A stretch of 55,356 bases of DNA from Anaerolineales bacterium (GCA_016789365.1 JAEURH010000007.1:1-55356), one strand, 5' to 3'. Positions 15,010-23,823 are shown, numbered from the stretch's first letter. A program made the numbers and translations. The notes: generated by a model from the letters alone, not told the origin.

Positions 15010-15750
15010 TTACGGAAACAAATACGGTCTTTCAGGCACTGGAACTTCTTGCACAGACTCAGCCACAATCAGCGGAACATTTCTATCATCAATCACAACC
15101 GCTTCAATCGTGCCTTTCACTTGCACCCACGAATCTTGTTCAAGTGAAGTTAAATCATTCCATTGCACAGGCATCGCAATTGCAAAACCATCCGCCGCAC
15201 AACATGAGACTACAAACCTGCTAACGTAAAATTGATTTTCGCCTAAGGCTTCGTCAAAATATACAAAGCCAATCACCGAGGCTTGTTGACCAGAAAACTG
15301 AGCAACGTCACTGTTGTAATTAAATAACTTCAACCAATCTAAAATATTTCGTTCTTCTGATTCTGTTTCAAATAACTGAGCCGATGATTCCGCGCTGACC
15401 AATGGCGCATTGGTGTTCAAGCCTTTGCTGGTAAATGCAGATGAATCTAATGGGCGGGGCGGAATCAAAACGCCAATTAACAATGGAATCAACATCACCC
15501 ACAGCCCTATTGGTGAATGTTGATGCTCGTGATGATGCTCATGTTCATCATCTTCTGCGCGTGAACGGCGTACTTCGGCGAAAACGGTCTGCGCCAAAAT
15601 GGCAAGGAATAAAATCCCAAACAATGTTAATGGAATAAAACGGGCATTGATATACCAAGTGAGTTGCCCGTTAATGGCTTTGGATGCAAAGAAGATGCAC
15701 AAGCCTAAGAGAATTAATCCTTGTAAAGAACGTGTGAGGCGGTGGGGCAT
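15010..15750 (-). CDS. TIGR03943/DUF1980-like membrane protein (YcgQ type)
   Basis: A 246-residue protein with three or so N-terminal hydrophobic segments split by a His/Glu/Asp-rich cytoplasmic loop (DDEHEHHHEHQH, about 67-78), and a C-terminal soluble domain containing VSCCAADGFA and a conserved VKGTIE strand. This family is nearly always paired with a UPF0718/YcgR permease, which here lies directly upstream in the same operon. The His-rich loop and the neighbourhood suggest a metal-related task, but the substrate is not established. The ATG at 15750 is preceded by GGAGAAAAA. Confidence 0.82.
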   Translation of the reverse strand: MPHRLTRSLQGLILLGLCIFFASKAINGQLTWYINARFIPLTLFGILFLAILAQTVFAEVRRSRAEDDEHEHHHEHQHSPIGLWVMLIPLLIGVLIPPRPLDSSAFTSKGLNTNAPLVSAESSAQLFETESEERNILDWLKLFNYNSDVAQFSGQQASVIGFVYFDEALGENQFYVSRFVVSCCAADGFAIAMPVQWNDLTSLEQDSWVQVKGTIEAVVIDDRNVPLIVAESVQEVPVPERPYLFP

Positions 15751-15762
15751 TTTTTCTCCATA

Positions 15763-15849
15763 GTGTCACTCTGAGCGAAGCGAAGAGTCTCTAAAATAAT
15801 CTTCGTGATTCTTCGCCACGAAGAACAAGAGCGTGGCTCAGAATGACAC
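15763..15849. repeat. GTCA-TGAGC family palindromic repeat (copy 1)
   Basis: The ends GTGTCACTCTGAGC and GCTCAGAATGACAC are inverted, with internal CTTCG-rich hairpins. Related copies are at 21794-21875 and 31678-31761. It fills the gap between the permease and YcgQ-type genes. Confidence 0.8.
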
Positions 15850-15850
15850 G

Positions 15851-16858
15851 TCATTTTCCTAAATAATTAAACAACAATCCTGCTAACATGCTCATCATCA
15901 ATGGGATGGCGACAATATAAAACACAGCACGGCGTTTGAAAACTTGCGTGTACATCATCACGCTTTTAATATCAACCATTGGACCAAACACTAAAAATGA
16001 AAGAATTGATCCAAAACTAAATGTGCCAACAAACCCCAATGCTACAAATGAATCAACCGTTGAACAAATGGAAAGTAACACTGCTAACGTCAACATCACC
16101 AACACGGAGAGAATCGGTCCGCTACCGATGGCGAGCAAAGTGGATTGTGAAATAAAAGTCTGCAAAGCGGCGGCAAGTGTTGTGCCTAATACAAGATAAC
16201 GTCCCATGTCAAAAAATTCATCCACAGTAATCAAAAAGGCTTGCCGAATTTTTTCTATCACAGATAAATCTTTATAAGAATGTGTGTGTTCATGTGAATC
16301 CAAAACAGTTTGTAAAACATTGCTTGAATCTTTTTCAATCGAAAATACCAACCCAACCGTAACAGCAATGATGAAGCTAAGAAAAAATCTCCAGAACAGC
16401 ATATCCGCCCACCCGAAGGCTGAAGCGGTGCTGAATAGCACAATCGGATTCAATACAGGCGCGGCAAGTAGAAATGAAATCCCCGCCGAAAGCGGTAATC
16501 CTTTTTTGAATAATCGGCGAGTCAATGGAACGACTCCACATTCGCAAACTGGAAAAATGATTCCCATCAACGAACCGCTGACGGATGCTGCGACGGGACG
16601 CTTCGAAACCCAACGGGCAATTTGGTCGCGGTCTAAGAAAACTTCGACTAAACCCGAAGCAAGTGTGCCGAGTAATAAATATGGCACTGCTTCGACGAAG
16701 ATGCCAAGAAAAACGGTTGCAAAGACGTTAAGCCTATCCGCTAGCCATGAAAAAAATGTTGCAGGAATCATGCTTGACGCTGTAATGATTAAGACAGCGA
16801 CTGCAATGATGATAATTAAATTTTTGGATGGGCGTGTGGGTGATGTTGTGTTTTGCAC
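15851..16858 (-). CDS. UPF0718/YcgR-type permease
   Basis: A 335-residue integral membrane protein with about nine hydrophobic segments. It has the two family signatures: PVCECGVVPLTRRLFKKGLP (about 113-132) in the first half and SICSTVDSFVALGF (about 254-267) in the second. The conserved Cys residues (PVCECG) suggest metal or metalloid handling, as in related ArsP-like permeases. The start codon is GTG at 16858. It precedes the YcgQ-type gene on the same strand and probably forms a complex with that product. Confidence 0.87.
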   Translation of the reverse strand: MQNTTSPTRPSKNLIIIIAVAVLIITASSMIPATFFSWLADRLNVFATVFLGIFVEAVPYLLLGTLASGLVEVFLDRDQIARWVSKRPVAASVSGSLMGIIFPVCECGVVPLTRRLFKKGLPLSAGISFLLAAPVLNPIVLFSTASAFGWADMLFWRFFLSFIIAVTVGLVFSIEKDSSNVLQTVLDSHEHTHSYKDLSVIEKIRQAFLITVDEFFDMGRYLVLGTTLAAALQTFISQSTLLAIGSGPILSVLVMLTLAVLLSICSTVDSFVALGFVGTFSFGSILSFLVFGPMVDIKSVMMYTQVFKRRAVFYIVAIPLMMSMLAGLLFNYLGK

Positions 16859-16935
16859 GCGAAGATTATAACGATGAAATATGAGGGTTTGTTAAAAATA
16901 AAAAGGCTTTAAATATCCTAGATTTAATAAACTCT

Positions 16936-16972
16936 TTGGTGAATAAAAATTGCAGAGTATAATTCCTTATAC
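16936..16972 (+). promoter_or_regulatory. Promoter of the restriction-modification operon with an overlapping palindrome
   Basis: -35 TTGGTG (16936-16941), a 16-nt spacer and -10 TATAAT (16958-16963). The inverted repeat GTATAA-TTCC-TTATAC (16957-16972) covers the -10 and could be an operator that times endonuclease expression. Confidence 0.5.
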
Positions 16973-17004
16973 TATAGGTCAGGTAAATAACAAAGGCGAT
17001 TATT

Positions 17005-18309
17005 ATGGATAATCAAAACTCATTTTTATCTAATAAAGTTGGTCATTGGATTTCGGAACAAACTGGCAATAGCTATATTGTTTCAGGTTCTGATAATGAA
17101 TCTGAGTTAATAAAAACTCTAATCGAAAACGTATATACTTATGATTATCCTTCTAATGTATTAGAAGCCGAAAAGAAAAGACTAAGAGGACTAATATTAG
17201 CTTCTGCTTTTGATTTATTGGTTTCAGCTGAGTATTTTAAATCTGTGGGGCACAGTGGTTGGGTTTATTGCCCATTTCCAGATAACAATCCTTATATCTA
17301 TTATCCATATACAAATATTTGCCCACGATGTGTAGTTTCTAATGGTTTTCATTTCCATAAAGCAAACAAACCACCATCTGGAAGTATAGGTGCAATTACT
17401 TCTAAATTGCTTGGCATGTTTCTAGGGGCTTTATTTAAGAAACATGGTAGCGATATTGAGATTCGGAAAGGCTCAGAACCTGTTGATACCATTTTTATTG
17501 ATAAAACCAAAAAACCAGAAATTTATCTTTTTGCAGAGGTGAAATCAGCACCACTTCTAACATTGCCCTTAGCAATGAAAACTGAGAAAATGACCCAAGA
17601 AGAGGATAATACTGCAAAAGCTTTAATTTCACATGAAAGTGTAAATATTGCCCAGCTTTACAGTAAACCCTTAGAATTATTTATTCCAATACGAGATGCT
17701 AAATCTCATTCAGGCTGGCAAGTTAAAGTATATTCAATTGGCTCTAAAGAAAATGAAAAAGATAGCGAATGGGCTTACAAGGGCATAATTAAATTGCTTA
17801 AGACTGACAAGGACTTTTTTTCAACTTATGCCAAATTTTGGATAGAAGCGATGAACGAATATGAAAGTAATAATGAGGGTAAGCAACCTATTTTTTGGCT
17901 AACAAATGCTTGCGGGCAACCTGTTCCTAGACCAGAAAGTTGGCCTAGGCGTGCAAGTGGTGCTGGTTATGAGTCGGTTTCAGATGGAAAAACTAGTGTT
18001 GGGATGGATAGAACAGACGATATTAAGAAGGCAACTTATCAAGTATTGAAATTAGGTGCAGAAGGTAAGCCAGCTATAGATAAGATTTATTTGGTTGGTA
18101 TAGTGTCAAATATTCATGCTGTGAGGCACTTTGATGAGTATCTTACTAATCTAAAAGATATTATCTGGACACGAGATGAATCTGGTACTATAACTAACGC
18201 CTCACAACTTGATCCCAATACAGAGTTTTATAATTTGTTTGACGGTATAATCTCACTTACAAATACAGTTGCAAGAAACTCTTGGATAAAGAAAACTTTT
18301 GATTTTTAA
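17005..18309 (+). CDS. Probable type II restriction endonuclease (PD-(D/E)XK)
   Basis: A 434-residue protein that I assign as the endonuclease of the operon. A PD-(D/E)XK-like core is visible as PVD (159-161), 16 residues, then AEVK (177-180). Before it stands a likely zinc ribbon: Cys89, CPRC (106-109) and HFH near 116-118. I do not recognise a named subfamily or a recognition site. The gene is visibly richer in A+T than its flanks and is followed after 2 nt by the cytosine methyltransferase, as expected for a transferred R-M module. AAAGG lies 8 nt before the ATG. Confidence 0.72.
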   Translation: MDNQNSFLSNKVGHWISEQTGNSYIVSGSDNESELIKTLIENVYTYDYPSNVLEAEKKRLRGLILASAFDLLVSAEYFKSVGHSGWVYCPFPDNNPYIYYPYTNICPRCVVSNGFHFHKANKPPSGSIGAITSKLLGMFLGALFKKHGSDIEIRKGSEPVDTIFIDKTKKPEIYLFAEVKSAPLLTLPLAMKTEKMTQEEDNTAKALISHESVNIAQLYSKPLELFIPIRDAKSHSGWQVKVYSIGSKENEKDSEWAYKGIIKLLKTDKDFFSTYAKFWIEAMNEYESNNEGKQPIFWLTNACGQPVPRPESWPRRASGAGYESVSDGKTSVGMDRTDDIKKATYQVLKLGAEGKPAIDKIYLVGIVSNIHAVRHFDEYLTNLKDIIWTRDESGTITNASQLDPNTEFYNLFDGIISLTNTVARNSWIKKTFDF

Positions 18310-18311
18310 TT

Positions 18312-19472
18312 ATGAAAGCATATAACCATATTACTCGCCGAGTTGGAAAAGACGTACAAGAGAGAATTGATGCGTTGAAAATAGGGCAAAAAATGCAAGA
18401 TCTGCCTGAGCATCTTTGGCATAAAAGCTTTAAGTTTTATGTCAAAGAAGACCCTACCCGAGTTGGGGGACCAAACTTACGTATGATACGACTAGATCCA
18501 AATAAACCCTCCTTGACAGTAACAGCATTTATTTTCAATAAATTTGTACATCCATACGAAAACCGTTTTATTACCCCCCGGGAGGCTGCTAGACTTCAAG
18601 GTTTTCCAGATGACCTTGAATTTAAGGGTAGTTTAACCAGTACTCAATTACAAATTGGTAATGCTGTACCAATTCAACTAGGACAAGCGGTTTTTGAATC
18701 TATATTACAACATGCTAAAAAGAAATTTCCTGAAAAAAAAGAATTTCATGCCCTTAGTCTATTTAGCGGTGCTGGAGGCTTAGATATTGCTGCGATTATG
18801 GCAAAGTCTAAAAACTCTAAATGGAAGACATTTGCTTCATTGGAATGGGATAAAGATTGCTGTGAGACTTTATCTTCTTATTCAAAAAATGAATCGGAAA
18901 TTCTCAATTTGGACATTGCTTCTGTAAAAGATGCTAGTAAATTTTGTGAATCTCTAGGCATTAATAAAGCAAATGTCTCTCTGGTATATGGCGGGCCTCC
19001 TTGCCAATCTTTTAGTCAGGCAGGCAAACAAAAAGGGTTTTCAGATCCTAGGGGACAGATGATAGGTGAGTTCCTTAGATTTGTGGAACAAATCTCACCA
19101 ACTTATTTTGTTATGGAAAATGTAAAAGGACTAGCTGGAGTAAATAAAGGTAAGTTACTCGAAGAAATATTAGATAACATGAAGCAACTTGGATATAATG
19201 TTGATTACGGGTTACTTAATGCTGCTGATTTTGGAGCATCTCAATTAAGGAAACGATTGTTTTTTATTGGAACTAAGAAAGAATTTGGAAAAGCAACTTT
19301 GCCTCACCCTACTTACGCTCCTGAACCTAACTTAATTTTTCACAATAAATATAAAACTGTTAATGACGCTTTTGCTGGACTACCACCTTGTGAAGTAAGT
19401 CAAGGGAAGAATATTGATAAGACCACCCAAGAAAAAGTCTTAGGAAACTATCAGCCTTATATGGTTAAGTAA
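18312..19472 (+). CDS. Circularly permuted DNA (cytosine-5) methyltransferase
   Basis: A 386-residue C5-MTase with all key motifs but in permuted order. Motif IX (KPSLTVT, 65-71) and motif X (FITPREAARLQGFP, 86-99, with QIGNAVP at 114-120) come first. Then follow motif I (LFSGAGGL, 150-157), IV (GGPPCQSFS with catalytic Cys231), VI (MENV, 268-271) and VIII (QLRKRLFFIG). The chain ends soon after with NYQPYMVK, which in an ordinary enzyme would run straight into the present N-terminus (KAYNHITRRV). The break therefore falls inside the target-recognition region. M.BssHII is the known precedent for permuted order. It should protect the site cut by the upstream enzyme. Confidence 0.92.
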   Translation: MKAYNHITRRVGKDVQERIDALKIGQKMQDLPEHLWHKSFKFYVKEDPTRVGGPNLRMIRLDPNKPSLTVTAFIFNKFVHPYENRFITPREAARLQGFPDDLEFKGSLTSTQLQIGNAVPIQLGQAVFESILQHAKKKFPEKKEFHALSLFSGAGGLDIAAIMAKSKNSKWKTFASLEWDKDCCETLSSYSKNESEILNLDIASVKDASKFCESLGINKANVSLVYGGPPCQSFSQAGKQKGFSDPRGQMIGEFLRFVEQISPTYFVMENVKGLAGVNKGKLLEEILDNMKQLGYNVDYGLLNAADFGASQLRKRLFFIGTKKEFGKATLPHPTYAPEPNLIFHNKYKTVNDAFAGLPPCEVSQGKNIDKTTQEKVLGNYQPYMVK

Positions 19473-19497
19473 TAAATTTTAAATTCTAAAAGAATAG

Positions 19498-19527
19498 AGA
19501 GGCTCTTGAATTAATCCAAGAGCCTCT
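19498..19527. terminator. Terminator between the methyltransferase and STAS genes
   Basis: Perfect 11-bp arms AGAGGCTCTTG/CAAGAGCCTCT enclose an 8-nt loop. It lies between convergent genes, with A-rich sequence on the left and TTTAC on the right. Confidence 0.7.
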
Positions 19528-19533
19528 TTACAT

Positions 19534-19935
19534 TCAAAATGATTTAATTGCCGCATCCAAATCTTTATACACTTCCAAAAATTGTTTCAAGCCAACCACT
19601 TCCAAAACTTGCTCCACCGCAGGTTGCGGATTTAACAACTTAACATGCTCTTTTGCCGAAGTATCTTGTTTCGGATTCAATGAACGAAAGACAGGTCTGC
19701 CACCATCTTTGGTTTGAGTCATCTGCCCAGAAAAAATCCGTGCAATGGTATGCAATGCCATTAATCCAGCACTGCTGACGTACGGTACTTTTTCAAGGTC
19801 AAGCACCAAATGACGTGCGCCGTCATTGTAGGCTTCTTGGGCTTTGTCAATAATGGTCGTGTAGTTAGAAGCATCAATCTCACCCATTAAGTGCATGATG
19901 GTTACTTGCTCTTGTTTTGAAAATGTAATTTGCAT
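19534..19935 (-). CDS. STAS-domain protein (anti-sigma factor antagonist-like)
   Basis: A 133-residue protein with a SpoIIAA-type STAS fold: an N-terminal strand pair ending in GEIDASNYT, the strand LVLDLEKVPYVSSAGL with the phosphorylatable Ser at the start of the helix, and a C-terminal helix. About 25 extra residues (QMTQTKDGGRPVFRSLNPKQDT) interrupt the fold between helix and strand. The neighbouring paralogue at 21369-21773 shares this insert. It probably acts in a partner-switching phosphorylation circuit, although no kinase is visible nearby. GGAG lies 5 nt before the ATG. Confidence 0.87.
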   Translation of the reverse strand: MQITFSKQEQVTIMHLMGEIDASNYTTIIDKAQEAYNDGARHLVLDLEKVPYVSSAGLMALHTIARIFSGQMTQTKDGGRPVFRSLNPKQDTSAKEHVKLLNPQPAVEQVLEVVGLKQFLEVYKDLDAAIKSF

Positions 19936-19953
19936 AAAAACTCCAATTGATTA

Positions 19954-20022
19954 AACACGAAGTACACTATGGTCACTAAGGTTTGAAGCATTAAAACTTT
20001 GTGTACTTCGTGTCCTTAGTGT
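19954..20022. repeat. ACACGAAGTACAC inverted repeat
   Basis: Perfect arms ACACGAAGTACAC (19955-19967) and GTGTACTTCGTGT (20001-20013), extended by CACTAAGG/CCTTAGTG. Related words (GGACACGAAGTACACC) occur near 828-843. Confidence 0.75.
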
Positions 20023-20036
20023 TAAAAAAATATTCT

Positions 20037-21317
20037 TTACCTGAAATTAAATTCCTCAAAATGAATATTGCCCGCTGACACGCCTGCTTCTAAAAATGCT
20101 TGTTCAAAGGCTTGAATCATCGGGAATGGTCCACACATGTAAACATGATGTTTGCTTAAATCGCCGCCTGCGTTTTTGAGGATTTCATCTACCTTCAACG
20201 AACCATGAATAGATGAAAACCGAATTTTTGATTTAAGTTTTGGATGCGCTTTGGCAATCGTATTAATTTCATCTGCAAACACCGCTTCTTCTGGATGCCT
20301 GACTGTGTAATAAAAATGAACGTCATGCTTCAATTCATCATTTTTCAAAGCCCGCAAGAAAGAGAGAAACGGTGTAATGCCAATTCCGCCTGCTACCCAA
20401 ATTTGCTTTTCGCCACCAGATTTGTAATTGAAGAGTCCATACGCGCCTTCAATAATTGCATCGGAACCCTCTTTAAGGTTATCGAAAAGATGACGCGTGT
20501 AATCCCCTGATGCCTTAATTGTGAGGCGAATTACACCTTCATGTGGCGCACTTGAAATCGTAAATGGATGCGATTCACTCAAAATTTTATCGCCTGAAAA
20601 TCTTACAAACATAAATTGACCAGCATGAACATGTTTAATCGGCTCGCCTTTGGCACGCAAAGTCACTTCGGTGGTTGAGCCGTTGGGATGTTTAACGGCT
20701 TCTACTGTATAAGGAACATACTTCTTGAAAAACCTGCCGAACACTTCGGTATAAAGATATGAACCGATTCCAAGAAAGACAAAAATTTGATTCCAATTAA
20801 TAGCAGGGGTAGAAGGCGCATTGACCGTGATGGAATGCACATATCCTAAAATAAAAAAGATACCAATAAAACCATGCAATCTTTTCCAACCCTCGTACGT
20901 TTGCCCTGTTAATTTACTTAAGAAAGGAATACGAGGCGCGAGCGTTGGTAACACAATTGCCACAAAACCTAAAAATGCTGTAATCCCTAAATAATTTCCA
21001 AGACCAAAACCTGCAATGTTAATCGGCACAATGAAGATATGCACAAACAACAACAAAAATGCAGAAGTTGAAGTGCGACGATGAGTCTGATACATCTTAT
21101 CCAACCCGCCAAAGAATGGCTCTGCCCAACGCGGGCGCGTAGATAAAAATAACGAAAACGACATTAGCACAATCATCAACGAGCCAATAATCATGCCGAC
21201 GTGATAACGTGCATAATTTTCAACATCAGTTGGTTGTGGCGGTAAAAGAATCCAAACCAAGATTGTTACAATCACTAATGCAATAAAAATTATGTTACCG
21301 AGGTTGTTTCGTTTCAT
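20037..21317 (-). CDS. Ferric-reductase-like transmembrane flavocytochrome
   Basis: About 426 residues. The N-terminal half has six or so transmembrane helices with paired His residues for heme b (THRRTSTSAFLLLFVH and RLHGFIGIFFILGYVHS). The C-terminal half is a ferredoxin-NADP+-reductase-like unit with FAD-binding SHPFTISS, an NAD(P)-binding GGIGITPFLSFLR and the terminal CGPFPM motif. It should move electrons from cytosolic NAD(P)H across the membrane to an outside acceptor such as Fe(III) or oxygen. I chose the ATG at 21317 because AGGTGA is well spaced; GTG at 21326 and ATG at 21323 are also in frame. It lies between two STAS genes on the same strand. Confidence 0.87.
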   Translation of the reverse strand: MKRNNLGNIIFIALVIVTILVWILLPPQPTDVENYARYHVGMIIGSLMIVLMSFSLFLSTRPRWAEPFFGGLDKMYQTHRRTSTSAFLLLFVHIFIVPINIAGFGLGNYLGITAFLGFVAIVLPTLAPRIPFLSKLTGQTYEGWKRLHGFIGIFFILGYVHSITVNAPSTPAINWNQIFVFLGIGSYLYTEVFGRFFKKYVPYTVEAVKHPNGSTTEVTLRAKGEPIKHVHAGQFMFVRFSGDKILSESHPFTISSAPHEGVIRLTIKASGDYTRHLFDNLKEGSDAIIEGAYGLFNYKSGGEKQIWVAGGIGITPFLSFLRALKNDELKHDVHFYYTVRHPEEAVFADEINTIAKAHPKLKSKIRFSSIHGSLKVDEILKNAGGDLSKHHVYMCGPFPMIQAFEQAFLEAGVSAGNIHFEEFNFR

Positions 21318-21339
21318 TTTCATCACCTATTATCATGTA

Positions 21340-21367
21340 GTAGGGGCACAATATATTGTGCCCCTAC
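21340..21367. repeat. Perfect 28-nt palindrome
   Basis: A perfect self-complementary sequence with arms GTAGGGGCACAATA. It occupies the gap between the STAS gene and the flavocytochrome gene. Confidence 0.75.
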
Positions 21368-21368
21368 A

Positions 21369-21773
21369 TTAAAAAGAATCAATCGCTTTTTGCTTATCAG
21401 TAAAAATTTCAAAAAATGTTGAAAAGCCGACCATCTCCAACACATTCAAAACTTCTGGGCGTGGATTCAGCAACTTGACATTTTTTTGCACGCCACTTTC
21501 ACGGGTGCGGTCAACCGATTTTAATGTTGACCAACCTTGTTCGGTATCGGGTAACTTTTCACCTTTTGAAAGCAACGCCATAAAATGCAACGCCACCAAT
21601 CCTGCGCTAGAAATATAATGTAGTTCACTTAAATCCAAAACTATATTTTTCGCGCCTGCGTTATATATTTCTTGCGCTTTTGAAATCAAATTCTGATAAG
21701 ACTGCCCATCCAACTCGCCGCTCACTTTGATAAGCGTTACATCTTTTTCTTTAGAAACATCAATGTTCAACAT
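21369..21773 (-). CDS. STAS-domain protein (second paralogue)
   Basis: A 134-residue paralogue of the STAS protein at 19534-19935, with the same architecture. It has GELDGQSYQNL, the phospho-acceptor motif YISSAGLVALHFM, the same type of insert before VKLLNPRPEV, and an FE.F.D.Q.AI.SF ending. GAGGAG precedes the ATG by 7 nt. It is the upstream member of a STAS-flavocytochrome-STAS run on one strand, so the three could be co-expressed. Which kinase or phosphatase acts on it cannot be told from the sequence. Confidence 0.87.
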   Translation of the reverse strand: MLNIDVSKEKDVTLIKVSGELDGQSYQNLISKAQEIYNAGAKNIVLDLSELHYISSAGLVALHFMALLSKGEKLPDTEQGWSTLKSVDRTRESGVQKNVKLLNPRPEVLNVLEMVGFSTFFEIFTDKQKAIDSF

Positions 21774-21793
21774 AGTAATCTCCTCATTATGTT

Positions 21794-21875
21794 GTCATGC
21801 TGAGCGTAGTGAAGCATCTCTACCACCAAAGGCGAGACTCTTCGCTACAAAAGCAAGAGCGCGGCTCAGAGTGAC
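21794..21875. repeat. GTCA-TGAGC family palindromic repeat (copy 2)
   Basis: The ends GTCATGCTGAGC and GCTCAGAGTGAC are inverted, with a CGCTACAAAAGCAAGAGCG interior. It belongs to the same family as 15763-15849 and 31678-31761. Confidence 0.8.
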
Positions 21876-21886
21876 ATGATATTCAA

Positions 21887-23107
21887 TTATAAACCTGCTT
21901 TTCTTTGCAAACGCGCCAAACGATGGTCAATTTCGCCCAGCCAATGTTTGCGAATGTAGGCTGGCAAATCTGCTTTTTCAATTTCCGCACGCGCCATGTT
22001 TGCCCACTCCAATGCACTTTTCACATCGCGCAATTTATGCTCATAATATTTGGATAATTCAATTTGAGCATAGACATGATGTTTACTTGCCGCTTCTTGC
22101 CATAACTTGACTGCTTGATTTATATCTCCGCGCCGTTTTTGTAAGATAGACAACCGCTTCACTGCTACTGGGAAATCTGATTCTTGTAACCCCAACTCGA
22201 GACCTCGCTCATACAGCCTTGCCGCCTCATCCCAATGATTCAAATCCTCAAATAATTTTCCCAACGCAATAAAATCTAAACCATGTTCAATTTTTCCATT
22301 GTATGGATTATCCAACAATTCGCTGACGTGCCCCAACAAAGCCGCCATTGCGACAACATCCATCGCATTGTGATAAAACACGCCTGCCAAAGGATTTGCA
22401 TCGCCTGTTCTTAAATAATCAAAATACAGCCAAGGGATTTCATAGCCCGGCACTTCATCTGATGAGCGAGTGAAGCCTAGCACATGCTCTTCGAGATATT
22501 TCAAAGCGCGAGAAGGTAATCTATCTCGCCATAATCTTCGGGCAAGCGGGAGTAAATCTATATGAGCATAATTCTTAAATGGAACAGGAATACGATGCAA
22601 TGAATAACGAGTAACAAGCAATGGTGCATCAAAAGATTTGCCGTTAAACGTCACCAAGCCTTCACACGGCGCAAGGAAATGAATCAGCGCTTCGAGCATG
22701 GCTGGCTCTTCGGCGGGGTCACGCATAAAAAATTGCTTGAGCACAAATTTGCCATCAATGAATCTAGCAACGCCTACTAAAAAAGCATAAGTGCCTGTTC
22801 CACCTGAAACACCTGATGTTTCTGTATCTAAAAATGCGAACTTCGTAATGGGTAATTGATTAATTCTTTCATCTTTTGTAATTTGAGAAATAATAGAAAG
22901 CGGAAAGTGTGAATGTGATGAAACTTTTCCATGCAAATAGGTTTCGTCAAAGATTTGTTCTTTGATGAAAGCGTCGCCTAGTGATGTGGGGAACAAACTC
23001 CCAGCCAAGATTGATTCGATAGAAGAGTGGACAGGTTTGGGCGGGGTTGGAAGCGTGTTCGCCGTCTTTACGCCTAGTGACTTTAATTTATCTGCAAGCG
23101 ATGCCAT
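21887..23107 (-). CDS. YprB-like RNase H-fold exonuclease with TPR tail
   Basis: A 406-residue protein. Residues about 90-265 match the YprB/RNase_H_2 family of DEDD-type exonucleases, with FLDTETSG as the first acidic motif, LVTFNGKSFDAPLL as the second, and the later NAMDVVAMAAL. The rest (about 285-395) is helical with TPR-like pairs (DFIALGKLFEDLNHWDEAARLYERGL). Its natural substrate is not known; relatives are predicted to act on nucleic acid 3' ends. It lies between a repeat and the sortase gene on the same strand and may be transcribed with the latter. Confidence 0.82.
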   Translation of the reverse strand: MASLADKLKSLGVKTANTLPTPPKPVHSSIESILAGSLFPTSLGDAFIKEQIFDETYLHGKVSSHSHFPLSIISQITKDERINQLPITKFAFLDTETSGVSGGTGTYAFLVGVARFIDGKFVLKQFFMRDPAEEPAMLEALIHFLAPCEGLVTFNGKSFDAPLLVTRYSLHRIPVPFKNYAHIDLLPLARRLWRDRLPSRALKYLEEHVLGFTRSSDEVPGYEIPWLYFDYLRTGDANPLAGVFYHNAMDVVAMAALLGHVSELLDNPYNGKIEHGLDFIALGKLFEDLNHWDEAARLYERGLELGLQESDFPVAVKRLSILQKRRGDINQAVKLWQEAASKHHVYAQIELSKYYEHKLRDVKSALEWANMARAEIEKADLPAYIRKHWLGEIDHRLARLQRKAGL

Positions 23108-23128
23108 GCAGGGTATTTTATCTTATCT

Positions 23129-23779
23129 CTATATATCTAAAATATTTTGTTTCAAAAATTTAATTTGGGCTCTGTTTAATGGCTTGGCGATGATGAATAA
23201 CCTGCCCCAACTTAGGTTGCCATCTTTTTCGATGCAGGTTTGTAAGGTGACGTGATGCTCGCCGCGATAAACTTTGTTGAAGAGACCTTCGGCAGTTAAA
23301 AATTCTTCGGTTTCTACATTGATGAAATTGCTGTATGGGCTGAGCGGGTTGGTGGCTTTGTATTGCAAAATTTCTTCTACAATAAAATTTTTGGTATGAC
23401 CATTGCCATAAACAAGCTTGATAACATCACCCGCTTTGAGTTCTGAAAAATTTGCGCCCGCTAAATAGTTGTGGGCAAGCAAACCAATATTGCCGACTTC
23501 GCTAGCAATGCTGAATTGTGTGATGGTATTTGCTTCGGAAGAAACATAAGCGGGATTGCCATACGGTTGTTGAATGATAGGATATGCCATTACACCACTC
23601 ACATAAATACCACGCAGGGCTTTGGGGTTGCCGTCTTCGACTGATTCAATAAATGAAGATATTGTTGGAATGATGTTAGGTGATTCGTCTGCGCGGGCTG
23701 GGGTGATGGGGAATAATGAAAGGACGAAAACACTTAACAATGCAACAAATAATATTTGTTTTTTGATTCTGGATGCCAT
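23129..23779 (-). CDS. Sortase under tandem c-di-GMP riboswitches
   Basis: A 216-residue sortase-fold transpeptidase. A signal peptide or anchor (about 8-30, ending PARA) precedes the sortase domain. The catalytic His is His103 (GLLAHNYLAG), the Cys is Cys182 (HVTLQTC) and the Arg is Arg193 (WGRLFIIA). It should cleave a sorting signal on surface proteins and attach them to another polymer. No LPXTG-like substrate is visible in the window. I chose the ATG at 23779, with AAGGAG 6 nt upstream; the 8-codon longer frame has no such site. Two c-di-GMP-I aptamers in its leader imply expression tied to the sessile/motile switch. Confidence 0.88.
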   Translation of the reverse strand: MASRIKKQILFVALLSVFVLSLFPITPARADESPNIIPTISSFIESVEDGNPKALRGIYVSGVMAYPIIQQPYGNPAYVSSEANTITQFSIASEVGNIGLLAHNYLAGANFSELKAGDVIKLVYGNGHTKNFIVEEILQYKATNPLSPYSNFINVETEEFLTAEGLFNKVYRGEHHVTLQTCIEKDGNLSWGRLFIIAKPLNRAQIKFLKQNILDI

Positions 23780-23823
23780 ATAAAACTCCTTGCTTGCGAG
23801 CATCCAGTATTTGGAGGCTCGTT

